The translations under genes and the position numbers were made by a program. This document shows, piece after piece, positions 1 to 6,713 of a stretch of 13,379 bases of DNA; the first letter of the stretch is position 1; each line of letters opens with the position of its first letter. The DNA comes from JBEKIK01 sp049509395 (GTDB lineage Bacteria > Planctomycetota > Planctomycetia > Pirellulales > Thermoguttaceae). The stretch spans positions 1-13,379 of the forward strand of contig JBEKZY010000121.1 of NCBI GenBank assembly GCA_049509395.1, read 5' to 3'. The notes beneath the pieces are model-generated. The model searched no databases. It had not been told where the DNA came from and saw nothing but the letters and a program-made list of their open reading frames with translations.

Positions 1-1
1 A

Positions 2-787
2 ATCCGGCACCACTTCGACTTGAATCGATCGGATCTTGACGTGGAGGAGCTACGCAAGCAGGCCATCCGATCGGTCGCGAGGATCGAAGTTGATGCCGGG
101 CGCTTCGTTAACGATATATCTGCACAGAACTCTATCCATGACGCATGCGTCCGCCGACTTGGGTACACGGATGTTGCGGAGTTCGATCGTGCTGTAGACG
201 AGTGGTTGAGTGGTCGATCCGATGAGCTTCGCGTAGCCGTGCTCGCAAAAGTGACTAACGACGCCCAGCGGCAGGGGCTTGCCGAAATCCTCGGAATATC
301 GGATTATCGGCCTGCGAAGGCAGCGGCGCAAGACTTGGAAGCGCCACCGGCGGATCGCGTCCTGACAACGGTTTCACGCATCCTTCGTGATACCGGACTT
401 TCGAACCGTGTGAAGGTGCTGCACAATTACGAGTGCCAAATCTGTGGATACACGCTCCTGCTCGCTGACGGCTCGCGGTACGCGGAAGGACATCACGTCC
501 AACCGCTTGGATCACCCCACAACGGGCCGGACGTGCTGGGAAATATCGTCTGCCTCTGTCCTAACCATCACGCGGCGTGCGACCTCGGGGCAATCGCACT
601 TGATGCGAATGAGTTGCGGCAAGCTATCGGCCACCATGTGGAGCGGTCATACATCGACTACCACAACACAGTAGTCTACCATGGGCACAACAGCGCCGAA
701 CCGGACCATGCACGCGAGTGGCCGCAAACGGATAAAGATAAAGGTTTCGGGGTGCGTTGGCGTAAGCCGGAGGAAAGTAGCGAATGA
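2..787 (+). CDS. HNH endonuclease domain protein, 5' partial
   Basis: The frame is open to the left edge, so the true start is probably outside the window; an internal TTG at 20 is only a fallback start. Counting from that TTG, a helical N-terminal region (about 1-125) of unknown function precedes a zinc-supported HNH nuclease fold: CQIC at 139-142, EGHH at 156-159, Asn175 in GPDVLGN, and CLCPNHHAAC at 178-187. The GPDxxGNIxxLCPNHH pattern is typical of HNH domains in restriction-type and SRA-associated nucleases, so DNA cleavage is likely; the target is unknown. The last 11 residues, VRWRKPEESSE, are read from sequence that looks like the 5' end of a group II intron, so the native C-terminus was probably different. 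No partner gene (methylase, helicase) is visible downstream. Confident for HNH, not for the biological role. Confidence 0.85.
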   Translation: MRHHFDLNRSDLDVEELRKQAIRSVARIEVDAGRFVNDISAQNSIHDACVRRLGYTDVAEFDRAVDEWLSGRSDELRVAVLAKVTNDAQRQGLAEILGISDYRPAKAAAQDLEAPPADRVLTTVSRILRDTGLSNRVKVLHNYECQICGYTLLLADGSRYAEGHHVQPLGSPHNGPDVLGNIVCLCPNHHAACDLGAIALDANELRQAIGHHVERSYIDYHNTVVYHGHNSAEPDHAREWPQTDKDKGFGVRWRKPEESSE

Positions 788-975
788 AAGAGTCGTACAA
801 GGTAAGACCTAGCCCGTCGCCTTGGCCTCGCGTGATGCGTTGTGGCGGGCAACCGGCAGGGCGAAGCGTTCACAGAGGCACAGCCGGGCGGTGTATCGAG
901 CTCCGAAAACATCCTTTTGTGGAGGCCGACCTTGTGCCGACAAGGGGAAGGCAATAGTCATGTCGAACGTCAACG
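752..975 (+). mobile_element. 5' fragment of a group II intron with its upstream leader ORF
   Basis: The segment starts with GTGCG, the group II intron 5' consensus. A purine-rich CCGGAGGAAAG and an ATG at 784 follow, opening a 57-codon frame (784-957) that begins MKESYKV and ends RGRQ. That leader, including the CIELRK and EADLV stretch, resembles the short conserved frame that precedes the reverse transcriptase in many bacterial group II introns. The +1 frame also shows an EAFTEAQPGG and RPTLCRQGEGN pattern like the usual leader EALTG..AG and PT...GEGN, suggesting frame decay. No reverse transcriptase, domain V or 3' end follows; the next sequence is an unrelated repeat. I read it as a truncated intron remnant. 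The right boundary is approximate, and the identification is from memory of the family pattern, not from a search. Confidence 0.5.
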
Positions 976-1010
976 GCGAGTTCGAGACGACTCCCACGGA
1001 GTCTAGAAAT

Positions 1011-1088
1011 AAGGGGTCAGAACTATTTACAACAGGTGAACAATGATCCATAAGAGTCAATTCTTTCAGAAAATTGTTCTGACTCCTT
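1011..1088. repeat. Imperfect inverted repeat with GGGGTCAGAAC ends
   Basis: Arms 1011-1028 and 1071-1088 pair at 16 of 18 positions around a 42-nt interior. The sequence AAGGGGTCAGAAC reads inward from the left, and its partner AAGGAGTCAGAAC reads inward from the right on the other strand. A competing inner stem, GAGTCA at 1054-1059 with TGACTC at 1080-1085, is also possible. This has the form of a small non-autonomous palindromic element. It lies directly after the intron remnant and may have ended it. Confidence 0.6.
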
Positions 1089-1096
1089 TTCCACTT

Positions 1097-1196
1097 CTAG
1101 CGCGCCGCTTCGTGGCTAGGGGGATGGCGGCGAACCTATCCCAGGGCTGCGCTTCGCTCCGCCCTGGGCTTTCATAGTACGCCGCTTCGCGGCTAG
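1097..1196. repeat. Three hairpins downstream of the GH2 gene
   Basis: Three stems lie in 100 bases. 1097-1119 has CTAG ends around CCGCTTCGTGG. 1140-1168 pairs CCCAGGGC with GCCCTGGG around TGCGCTTCGCTCC. 1181-1193 pairs GCCGC with GCGGC around TTC. On the minus strand the last reads CTAGCCGCGAAGCGGC, a CTAG head followed by a palindrome. The 1140-1168 stem is about 90 bases past the GH2 stop and could slow or end transcription from that gene, but no T-run follows it, so I call repeats rather than a terminator. The rest of 1197-1257 is AT-rich with a doubled TTATTCGCA near 1219-1238. Confidence 0.55.
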
Positions 1197-1257
1197 AGGG
1201 CGCCGCTTAACAGCTTTATTTATTCGCATTATTCGCATTTTGCCGAACGTATACTGT

Positions 1258-4146
1258 TTATTCTACGGGTGTGTGCAGAGTTTGTGGTGGATCAAGCATT
1301 AGTCCATCGATAATTTTTACGGGCAACGACTCGATGCGCACTTCGGCGGGTTGCAAACCTTCGCGTGTGGCTTTTAAAGTGATCGGGCCCGGGGTGAGCG
1401 TAGAGCGGATCATTACGCGGTTGATGCCGCACTCGGTGTTTAGAAAGAGGTTGTTGGTCGAGTTGAGCTTGGCGGCATTTAATCCGCCGCGCCAGATTGC
1501 GGGTCCTGTAATCTCGAAATCGACGCGGGCCTCGTCGGTTGGGCAGCGGCGGCCTTGGGCGTCTACGACTTCGAAGTCGATAAAAGCCACGTCGCTTCCA
1601 TCGGCCCGCAGGCCCTGCGGCCCGGTATGAAGCGTGAGCTTGATGGCTTTGGGATCGCCCGCGGTTGTGAGTTCGTGGTTGCAGACGATTTTGTCTTCCT
1701 CAGCGACCGCTGCCCTCACCCCCTGCCCCTCTCCCAAAGGGAGAGGGGAGATTCTATTCGGACCCGTTGTCCCCTGCCCCTCTCCCAAAGGGAGAGGGGA
1801 GGTTCTATTCGGGCCTGTTGCCCCCTGCCCCTCTCCCGCGACCAACCTTCGGTCGGTGCCCGGCGAGGGGGAGGAATTGTCGGATGGCAATTTTATCCCG
1901 ACGGCCTTGAGGGCGCCGGGGGCAAATACGACATCGGGGAAGGCGTAAACGCAGCCGGTGTCAATTCCCGCGGCCATCTCGTTGGCGCCCATGGTTCTGC
2001 CTCCGTACGTGTCCACAAACTTAAAGGGCTTGTCGGCCACGCCGAGTGATTTGCCGTTAAGGAACAATTCAACCTGGTCGCAATGCGACGCCGCCACATA
2101 CATGGTCTTCTTGGTGTTGGCGGGATAATTCCAATGCCCGATGATGTGAATGTCGGGCTGTTCGTTCTGCATCACGCGCGAGACGAAGAACAGCGACTTG
2201 GGCAGGCGCACGCCGTCGAGTTTGCCGCTGACGCGGAGAACATAGCTGCCTTGCTGGCGGCCGTCGGCGTCGGAGTCGGTAAGGTAGATGGAGGCGTAGG
2301 CGGACCACTTGGAATGCGCGGGATCCTGGTTGTCGATCCGGTTGCGTAGATAACTGGCGTAGCGGGCAGCGCCGGCGAGGCAGAACGTCTCGGAGTTCCA
2401 GTGCCAGGTGTCGACGGGACGACCATCTCCCCCGGCGCCGGCTTTGGGTTTGAAACCGAAGTGCGGCGGCGAGAAATCGTCCCAGACTTCTCGTCCGGCC
2501 TCGTCGCGAAAGTCCTCGGTCTCGACCAGCGGCGCCTTGTCGCGGCGGGCGATGCTGTATCCGCGGAAAATATCGTCGCCGGCGACCCGGTCGGTCTGCG
2601 GCGCCTGGCCGATCATGACCCCGAACCACTCGGACATGGGTGTGAGGGCTATGTTGGCGTCCGCCTGATCGTTGTCCCGCGTGCCCATGACGCGACCACC
2701 GTGCGGGTCCCATTGCTTGCGCAACTCGACCATCTGCGTCATCTGCTCGGGCGTCACGATGGTGTTGCCCGCCTCCCAGAAGAAGATGCTGGGGTTGTTG
2801 CGGTAGAAGATCATGGTGTCGCGCATGACCTCGGCGCGCTGGTCCCACTGGCGGCCGGTCACCAGGCGTTCCTTGTCGCCCGCCGGGCAAATCTGAACGA
2901 TGCCCAGCCGGTCGCAGGCCGCAACGTCGGCCCGCTGGGGGGCGACGTGCATCCAGCGGACATAGTTGCCATTGCTCTGGCGCAGGAGCGCAAGCGTGTA
3001 ATCGTGCATCCAGTCGGGATAGGCGCCGCCCAGGCCGGCCCAATCGTTGGCCGAACGCTGCGCGTAGCCGGTGAGCCAGACGAACCGGCCGTTCAGCCAG
3101 ACACCGCCCTTGCCGACGCCGCCCTTGAACTCGGTCTGGCGGAATCCGGTTCTCGTCCGGCATACATCCACCGGCTTGCCATTGACGGTGAGGATGGTGT
3201 AGACGTCGTAGAGATACGGATCGTTCAAATCCCAGAAGCGGGCATTGGCGAGCGAACCGGCGGCGGTAAAGACTTCCGACTGGCCGGCGACGATATCGGA
3301 TGTGTTGCCGTCGAGCTTCGCACGCACGACTCCATCGGCGTCCACTACCACGGCCGATAGCTCGATGGAGGCGTAGTCGCCGGTCTCGTTGACGACCTCG
3401 GCCTCGACTTTGATGTCCGCCGTCTTCTTCTTGAGGTCGATGGATTCCGGATAAACATAGATGCCGGTGGTCTTGAGATTTTCGTAAAGGGGAAGGGTCT
3501 GGTAGATCCTGCCTGCAACGATCAACGCGGCGTCGCGGTTGAGTCCGCCGAAATTCGGATTGAAATCCTTGGAGTTCCACTGGAACGGCGTGTTCGTGGC
3601 CTCTTCTCTGTAGCCCGGGTTGTTGTCGACCATGACGGCAAGAACGTTCTCCTGGTCGCCGAATTTGGCGAACTTGGAGATATCGAGGCCGACGGGAGTG
3701 ACGCCGTTTTCATATTTGCCAATCGGCTGGCCGTTGAGGAAGAAACGCGCGGCCTGCCGCAGCCCGTCGAACTGGAGGAAGACCTTCTGGCCCTCGGCGT
3801 CGGCGGGCAGCTTGAAGTGTTTGCGATACCAGCCGATACCGGTCTTGATGCCCTGGTCGCCGCCGCTGTGGCTGATGTACTTGCGATAAGAGTCGGTTTC
3901 GTTCCAGGTGTGAGGGAGGCTGACGGCGGCCCAGGCCGAATCGTCGAAGGCGGGTTTGTCAGCGCCGGCCGCGTTGCCGAAGGCGAATTTCCAGCCGGCG
4001 TTGAAGTTGTATGTGATTCGCGGCGAAGCGGGCGGCGCGAACTTATCCTCAGCCCGCGACAGGCCGCAAAATAAAATGGACAAACAAAAAATAATCCCAG
4101 AAAATATAAACGGCGATCGGTTAGCGAAACGGCAGGCGTAGTACAT
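1258..4146 (-). CDS. Secreted glycoside hydrolase family 2-type protein (beta-galactosidase-like, divergent acid/base site)
   Basis: 962 residues from the ATG at 4146, chosen because GGAG lies 9 bases upstream; an ATG at 4161 adds five residues but lacks a ribosome site. A signal peptide with a long hydrophobic core ends near SRA-ED (about 32). Domain order: GH2 sugar-binding jelly roll (about 40-210, GWKFAFG, LPHTWN, GIGWYRKHF), Ig-like domain (about 215-340), TIM barrel (about 345-595), DUF4982-like domain (about 645-745, HWNYP, VELFLNGKSLG) and a C-terminal Ig-like domain (about 840-940). The family hydrolyses beta-galactosides and related sugars, probably plant or algal polysaccharide outside the cytoplasm. 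The usual GNE acid/base motif reads PSIFFWEAGNT (452-462), so that glutamate is absent; LVETED (540-545) can supply the nucleophile. Residues 760-811 are repeat-derived. Substrate is not predictable. Confidence 0.85.
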   Translation of the reverse strand: MYYACRFANRSPFIFSGIIFCLSILFCGLSRAEDKFAPPASPRITYNFNAGWKFAFGNAAGADKPAFDDSAWAAVSLPHTWNETDSYRKYISHSGGDQGIKTGIGWYRKHFKLPADAEGQKVFLQFDGLRQAARFFLNGQPIGKYENGVTPVGLDISKFAKFGDQENVLAVMVDNNPGYREEATNTPFQWNSKDFNPNFGGLNRDAALIVAGRIYQTLPLYENLKTTGIYVYPESIDLKKKTADIKVEAEVVNETGDYASIELSAVVVDADGVVRAKLDGNTSDIVAGQSEVFTAAGSLANARFWDLNDPYLYDVYTILTVNGKPVDVCRTRTGFRQTEFKGGVGKGGVWLNGRFVWLTGYAQRSANDWAGLGGAYPDWMHDYTLALLRQSNGNYVRWMHVAPQRADVAACDRLGIVQICPAGDKERLVTGRQWDQRAEVMRDTMIFYRNNPSIFFWEAGNTIVTPEQMTQMVELRKQWDPHGGRVMGTRDNDQADANIALTPMSEWFGVMIGQAPQTDRVAGDDIFRGYSIARRDKAPLVETEDFRDEAGREVWDDFSPPHFGFKPKAGAGGDGRPVDTWHWNSETFCLAGAARYASYLRNRIDNQDPAHSKWSAYASIYLTDSDADGRQQGSYVLRVSGKLDGVRLPKSLFFVSRVMQNEQPDIHIIGHWNYPANTKKTMYVAASHCDQVELFLNGKSLGVADKPFKFVDTYGGRTMGANEMAAGIDTGCVYAFPDVVFAPGALKAVGIKLPSDNSSPSPGTDRRLVAGEGQGATGPNRTSPLPLGEGQGTTGPNRISPLPLGEGQGVRAAVAEEDKIVCNHELTTAGDPKAIKLTLHTGPQGLRADGSDVAFIDFEVVDAQGRRCPTDEARVDFEITGPAIWRGGLNAAKLNSTNNLFLNTECGINRVMIRSTLTPGPITLKATREGLQPAEVRIESLPVKIIDGLMLDPPQTLHTPVE
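1720..1872. repeat. 51-bp palindromic repeat array inside the GH2 reading frame
   Basis: CCCCTGCCCCTCTCCC begins at 1720, 1771 and 1822, an exact 51-bp period equal to 17 codons. In the first two units CCCCTCTCCC pairs with GGGAGAGGGG across AAA (1726-1748 in the first). The third unit has a longer variant hairpin with CGACC at 1839-1843 and GGTCG at 1851-1855. In the protein (minus strand) this gives SPLPLGEGQG twice plus a diverged RRLVAGEGQG copy. Such CCCTCTCCC/GGGAGAGGG palindromes are known as dispersed intergenic repeats in many genomes; here they sit in a linker. Confidence 0.9.
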
Positions 4147-4200
4147 GGGGGCATGCTCCATTTAAAACTTAATACCAATGATTTCATAACTTTAATGTAG

Positions 4201-4297
4201 TTTTATTTTTCTAGACCAGGCTTTAGTATGCTTGTATTTCTCTATTCCAGGCTTTAGTGTGGTTTTATTTCTCTAGCCCAGGCATTTTATGCCTGGG
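4201..4297. repeat. 31-bp tandem repeat (three units), last unit a complete hairpin
   Basis: Units at 4201-4231, 4232-4262 and 4263-4293 share TTTATTTYTCTA..CCAGGC followed by an AT-rich tail. Only the third keeps a full stem, CCCAGGCA with TGCCTGGG (4277-4297), with a CTAG head at 4273-4276. The first two appear to be decayed copies. The array lies 55-150 bases upstream of the GH2 start, where its promoter should be. I see no convincing promoter there. Confidence 0.65.
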
Positions 4298-4355
4298 ACG
4301 AGGAGAATTCCACAATCCTTAATTTATTGAGTCTCAGATTGATAATGTAACTAGT

Positions 4356-4543
4356 CGGCGGTCAACGACCGCCGGAAATTCCACCGGCGGCTGTTAGCCG
4401 CCGGCTATTGCGTGTGTCATTAGTTTCCTGATCCCCAATAGCCGCTTAAGGGGCGGCTAAAGCCGGCAATAAAGGAATCCCGTGAACGGGATTGACATTG
4501 AATGTTGGCAACCATTCCCGGCCCCAGGCGTAAAACGCCTGGG
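4356..4543. repeat. Cluster of five intergenic hairpins
   Basis: This gene-free stretch (4162-4643 overall) holds CGGCGGTC/GACCGCCG (4356-4374), CCGGCGGCT/AGCCGCCGG (4384-4404), TAGCCGC/GCGGCTA (4439-4459), AATCCCGT/ACGGGATT (4476-4493) and CCCAGGCGT/ACGCCTGGG (4523-4543). Each loop is 2-7 nt. The last reads CTAGCCCAGGCG on the minus strand and is an inverted relative of the hairpin at 4277-4297. No gene, tRNA or riboswitch is recognisable between them. The density is far above what transcription termination would need, which points to accumulated mobile repeats. Confidence 0.7.
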
Positions 4544-4643
4544 CTAGAGAAAAATTACATTCACGGTCCATTATCAAATTAACAGAGCAGCTCATTCATG
4601 TCAATTTGCCCAACAGCGGCGGAGAATGATAAGATTGCAATAT

Positions 4644-5360
4644 TTATTGCATCGTTCCGCCGGGCGGCAAGGATTTTTTGTAATCCTCAACACCGAATCC
4701 TGAACTCGGAACCCCGAACCCCGGACCCTGCGCTTGCAAGTTATATCCCAACTCGTTGCAGTTGTAAATCAGATGCCCGATGATCCGCTGTTCCAGAACC
4801 GGATCGCGGCCTTCAGGGATCCAGCGTTCGCCGGACGGATCCACTACGGCCGGATTGACCACGCGGGTAAAGGAACTGTCGTAGCGGAAGGTGGCGCTGC
4901 CGGCCGAGGCGTGTTCGGGCGAGCGCATATCTTCCAGCTCCTTGAACACCGCAACTTCAACCCAATGCCCGCCCTGGGTCGGCCACACCCTGACTACCGC
5001 CTTCCGCCGCATGGTTTGCAAGGTGTTTTCCACCCGCTCGTACTCGCCCGCCGTGTCGCGCCGCCAAGGTTCCAACAGCGTCGGGCTGACCTGGTAGTAA
5101 GTCTCGATCCGTCCTTCGTTGAACGTGTCGCCGATCTGCCGCACCGGCTCTTCGCGCTGGAGCTTGAAATAATCGTCGATCACGTCGGCCACCGCTTCCC
5201 AGGCGCACTGCGGATCGGATATCGGGATAAGCACAGGATTGGGATAAACCGGTTCGGATTCTACAATCGGCATCATTTCCGGCGGCGGCGGCGACCATGC
5301 CGGGACGGTGCATCCCGACATTCCCAAAGCAACCAATACCGTCGCCAATATGTTGCGCAT
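4644..5360 (-). CDS. Hypothetical lipoprotein with repeat-derived C-terminal tail
   Basis: 238 residues. The N-terminus MRNILATVLVALGMSGC has a lipobox ending at Cys17, so the mature protein should be lipid-anchored in a membrane. A proline-rich spacer (about 20-48) leads into a soluble domain (about 50-200) with no motif of known activity: CAWEAVADVIDDYFKLQREE, EGRIETYYQ, LLEPWRRD, VEVAVFKELED, TFRYDSSFTRVVNP and GRDPVLEQRI. I recall similar uncharacterised lipoproteins in planctomycetes, but assign no function. From about 209 the tail reads AQGPGFGVPSSGFGV, translated from an eroded GGTTCAG-type repeat, and looks like an added extension. The start has no strong ribosome site. The gene stands alone, flanked on both sides by same-family hairpins at 4523-4543 and 5393-5414. 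Confidence 0.75.
   Translation of the reverse strand: MRNILATVLVALGMSGCTVPAWSPPPPEMMPIVESEPVYPNPVLIPISDPQCAWEAVADVIDDYFKLQREEPVRQIGDTFNEGRIETYYQVSPTLLEPWRRDTAGEYERVENTLQTMRRKAVVRVWPTQGGHWVEVAVFKELEDMRSPEHASAGSATFRYDSSFTRVVNPAVVDPSGERWIPEGRDPVLEQRIIGHLIYNCNELGYNLQAQGPGFGVPSSGFGVEDYKKSLPPGGTMQ
4689..4736. repeat. Eroded GGTTCAG-type heptamer repeat in the lipoprotein tail
   Basis: Read on the minus strand this gives CAGGGTCCGGGGTTCGGGG followed by TTCCGAGTTCAGGATTCGG, a run of GGTTCAG-like units with substitutions. It encodes PGFGVPSSGFGV at residues 213-224. The intact form of the same motif lies at 12951-12985. Confidence 0.55.
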
Positions 5361-5390
5361 CTCGATACCGTATACAGAAAAAAAATTCGC

Positions 5391-5428
5391 GGCCCCAGGC
5401 GTGTAACGCCGGGGCTATAGAAAAGTTC
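5391..5428. repeat. Degenerate copy of the CTAG-headed hairpin
   Basis: GGCCCCAGGCG, GTAACGCC and GGGGCTATAGAAAAG align with the copy at 4521-4557 in the same orientation. The stem CCCC-GGCG/CGCC-GGGG has one bulged A. It lies 30 bases upstream of the lipoprotein start codon. The following 5429-5632 shows no gene and no clear signal. Confidence 0.55.
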
Positions 5429-5632
5429 TATTGGCAGATAAACAAAAAAGCGGCGATAGTTTCCCCAAAATCGCCTTATAGAACAAGATCAGAAATAAAC
5501 CGGTTCGATTGGTTTGTTAAATGGCGTTAGTGCCTTGCCGATGTCTTTTCTTAATACTGCGTAGAATAAGAGTATTTGGCAATTTAGGAAGAAGAAGTAG
5601 CGAAGCAATTGGAATCATCCAATGATTGCAAC

Positions 5633-5710
5633 GTAGCAGGCACACTCCGTGTGCCGTTTATGGAATGCACACATCAATCGCGCAGACGGCACACGGAGTG
5701 TGCCTGCTAC
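5633..5710. repeat. Head-to-head pair of GTAG-headed palindromes, perfect 25-bp arms
   Basis: Arms 5633-5657 and 5686-5710 are exact reverse complements separated by 28 nt. Each arm starts GTAGCA and then contains its own hairpin, GGCACACTCCGTGTGCC, so the unit can fold as two small stems or one long cruciform. A GTAG head followed by a palindrome in inverted pairs is the layout of REP doublets (BIMEs) linked to REP-associated tyrosine transposases. It begins 43 bases past the ACT gene stop. Confidence 0.8.
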
Positions 5711-5753
5711 AATAATATGCCTGCTCCAAAATGCTTCTTACAATTGTTGCCGC

Positions 5754-6215
5754 CTATCGCGCCACCACTTTCTGCGGCCTGCGCATGGGCGGACGCCGGC
5801 GCCCGGCAAAACCGTTTTCGCTTAACAGGCGTTGGGCTTTGACCAGATCGTTTACTTTGATCACCGCCAATACGCCGCCTTTGGATTTTTTGCCGCTATT
5901 GAACGAGCAATAAGCGTAGTCGATATTCAGATGTTCGCCGGCCAGCCTTTCGCAGATTTTGCGGAATCCGCCCGGCTGGTTGGGTATTTCGGCCAATAGG
6001 ACGTCGGTTGTTTCGTAGCGAACGTTGATTTTATCGAGCACTCCGGCAGCCGTATGCAGATCTTCGGGCACGAAACGTACGGTGCCTCGGTTTCCGGAAT
6101 CCATGACCGCCAACGCCTGAAAATTCACTTTTTCCTTGGCTAGTGCCGTAAGCATGTCGGCTAAACGCCCGGGTTTGTTCACCAGCGAGACCGAAAGTTG
6201 CTTGGCCGTTTGCAT
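5754..6215 (-). CDS. Tandem ACT-domain protein
   Basis: 153 residues from the ATG at 6215, chosen because AAGGAAGG lies six bases upstream; the frame stays open to 6368, but that extension would translate the inverted repeat at 6264-6340. There are two ACT domains, about 4-68 with NKPG at 13-16 and about 72-137 with NQPG at 79-82. Both have the N-x-PG turn typical of amino-acid-binding regulatory ACT folds. The protein resembles stand-alone double-ACT proteins (COG4747 type) and is probably a cytoplasmic sensor or regulator that binds an amino acid; the ligand and partner are unknown. A basic tail, GRRRPPMRRPQKVVAR (138-153), follows the second domain and is unlike the ACT core; it could contact nucleic acid or be disordered. 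No biosynthetic gene lies adjacent. Confidence 0.85.
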   Translation of the reverse strand: MQTAKQLSVSLVNKPGRLADMLTALAKEKVNFQALAVMDSGNRGTVRFVPEDLHTAAGVLDKINVRYETTDVLLAEIPNQPGGFRKICERLAGEHLNIDYAYCSFNSGKKSKGGVLAVIKVNDLVKAQRLLSENGFAGRRRPPMRRPQKVVAR

Positions 6216-6263
6216 AGCGTTCCTTCCTTTCGTGATGATATTAAGATGTAAGAAATCCGCAGA

Positions 6264-6340
6264 GGAAAAAGGGGATAGGTCCAATTTGCCGGAACGGCCC
6301 AAAGGGTGCTTTGCACAAATTGGACCTATCCCCTTTTTCC
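6264..6340. repeat. Perfect 25-bp inverted repeat with GGGGATAGGTCCAATTTG arms
   Basis: Arms 6264-6288 and 6316-6340 are exact reverse complements around a 27-nt interior. The form matches the 1011-1088 element (a purine run, GGGG, then a unique stretch) but the sequence differs, so it is a second family of the same shape. It lies 49 bases upstream of the ACT start codon, in its leader or promoter. Confidence 0.8.
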
Positions 6341-6713
6341 CATTTTGCGGACGAAATATCACACTCAAATCCTATCAAGCATATAGATTGGGTCAAATCC
6401 CCTCGACAAAGTAAGTGGGTTTTGAGATTGGGACAGTTTGTCTAATTTTCCCATATAACCCGATCGACGGGGACTACCCTATCGTCTTCTCCACTTTCCC
6501 AATTTTAGTACATTTCTTTGCCGGCGACGAGGAAAATCCCTGATCGGGCCGGAAATATAGCTCTCAGGGAACTAATTATATATCAAAAACGTCTTAATCC
6601 TGTCAGCGGTAGCATGCGAACCATAATTGACAAACTTGTTACCGTTTTGCCGTGTTGAACTGGTTATCATATTTATCAGTTGGCCGCTTAATCCGTCGAA
6701 AAAATAGTATCTC
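6341..6713. other. Gene-free region between the divergent ACT and VIT/VWA genes
   Basis: No coding frame or RNA gene is recognisable. Fragments such as TTGGGTCAAATCCCC (near 6389-6403) and GGGACAGTTTGTCTAATTTT (6431-6450) look like remains of further purine-headed palindromic repeats but no longer form clear pairs. A TTGACA at 6627-6632 has no matching -10 box at normal spacing. The VIT/VWA promoter must lie here or just downstream, but I cannot place it. Confidence 0.35.

Noticed and set aside
822..1046. 74-codon frame starting MASRDALWRATG.
   Set aside because: Alternate frame of the intron remnant running into the inverted repeat; no support as a gene.
2069..3580. Very long open frames overlapping the GH2 gene: 503 codons on the same strand in another frame, and 319 codons antisense at 2401-3360.
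   Set aside because: Composition is arginine- or valine/glycine-rich without domain features; they mirror the GC-rich codon pattern of a well-supported GH2 frame.
4277..4543. Rho-independent terminators.
   Set aside because: Stems are strong but lack T-runs on either strand and are far too numerous for two genes; they fit dispersed repeats better.
4734..5420. 228-codon plus-strand frame over the lipoprotein gene.
   Set aside because: Antisense to a frame with lipobox and conserved-looking domain; no ribosome site or motif.
5497..5517. tRNA T-arm lookalike GGTTCGATT.
   Set aside because: The possible stem AAACC/GGTTT gives a nine-base loop and no acceptor, D or anticodon arm can be built around it.
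6216..6368. Upstream start that would add 51 residues to the ACT protein.
   Set aside because: The extension translates a 25-bp inverted repeat, whereas ATG 6215 has a clear AAGGAAGG site and starts the ACT fold.
6627..6670. Promoter from TTGACA at 6627 for the VIT/VWA gene.
   Set aside because: The nearest -10-like TATCAT (6665-6670) is 32 bases away, far from the usual 16-18.
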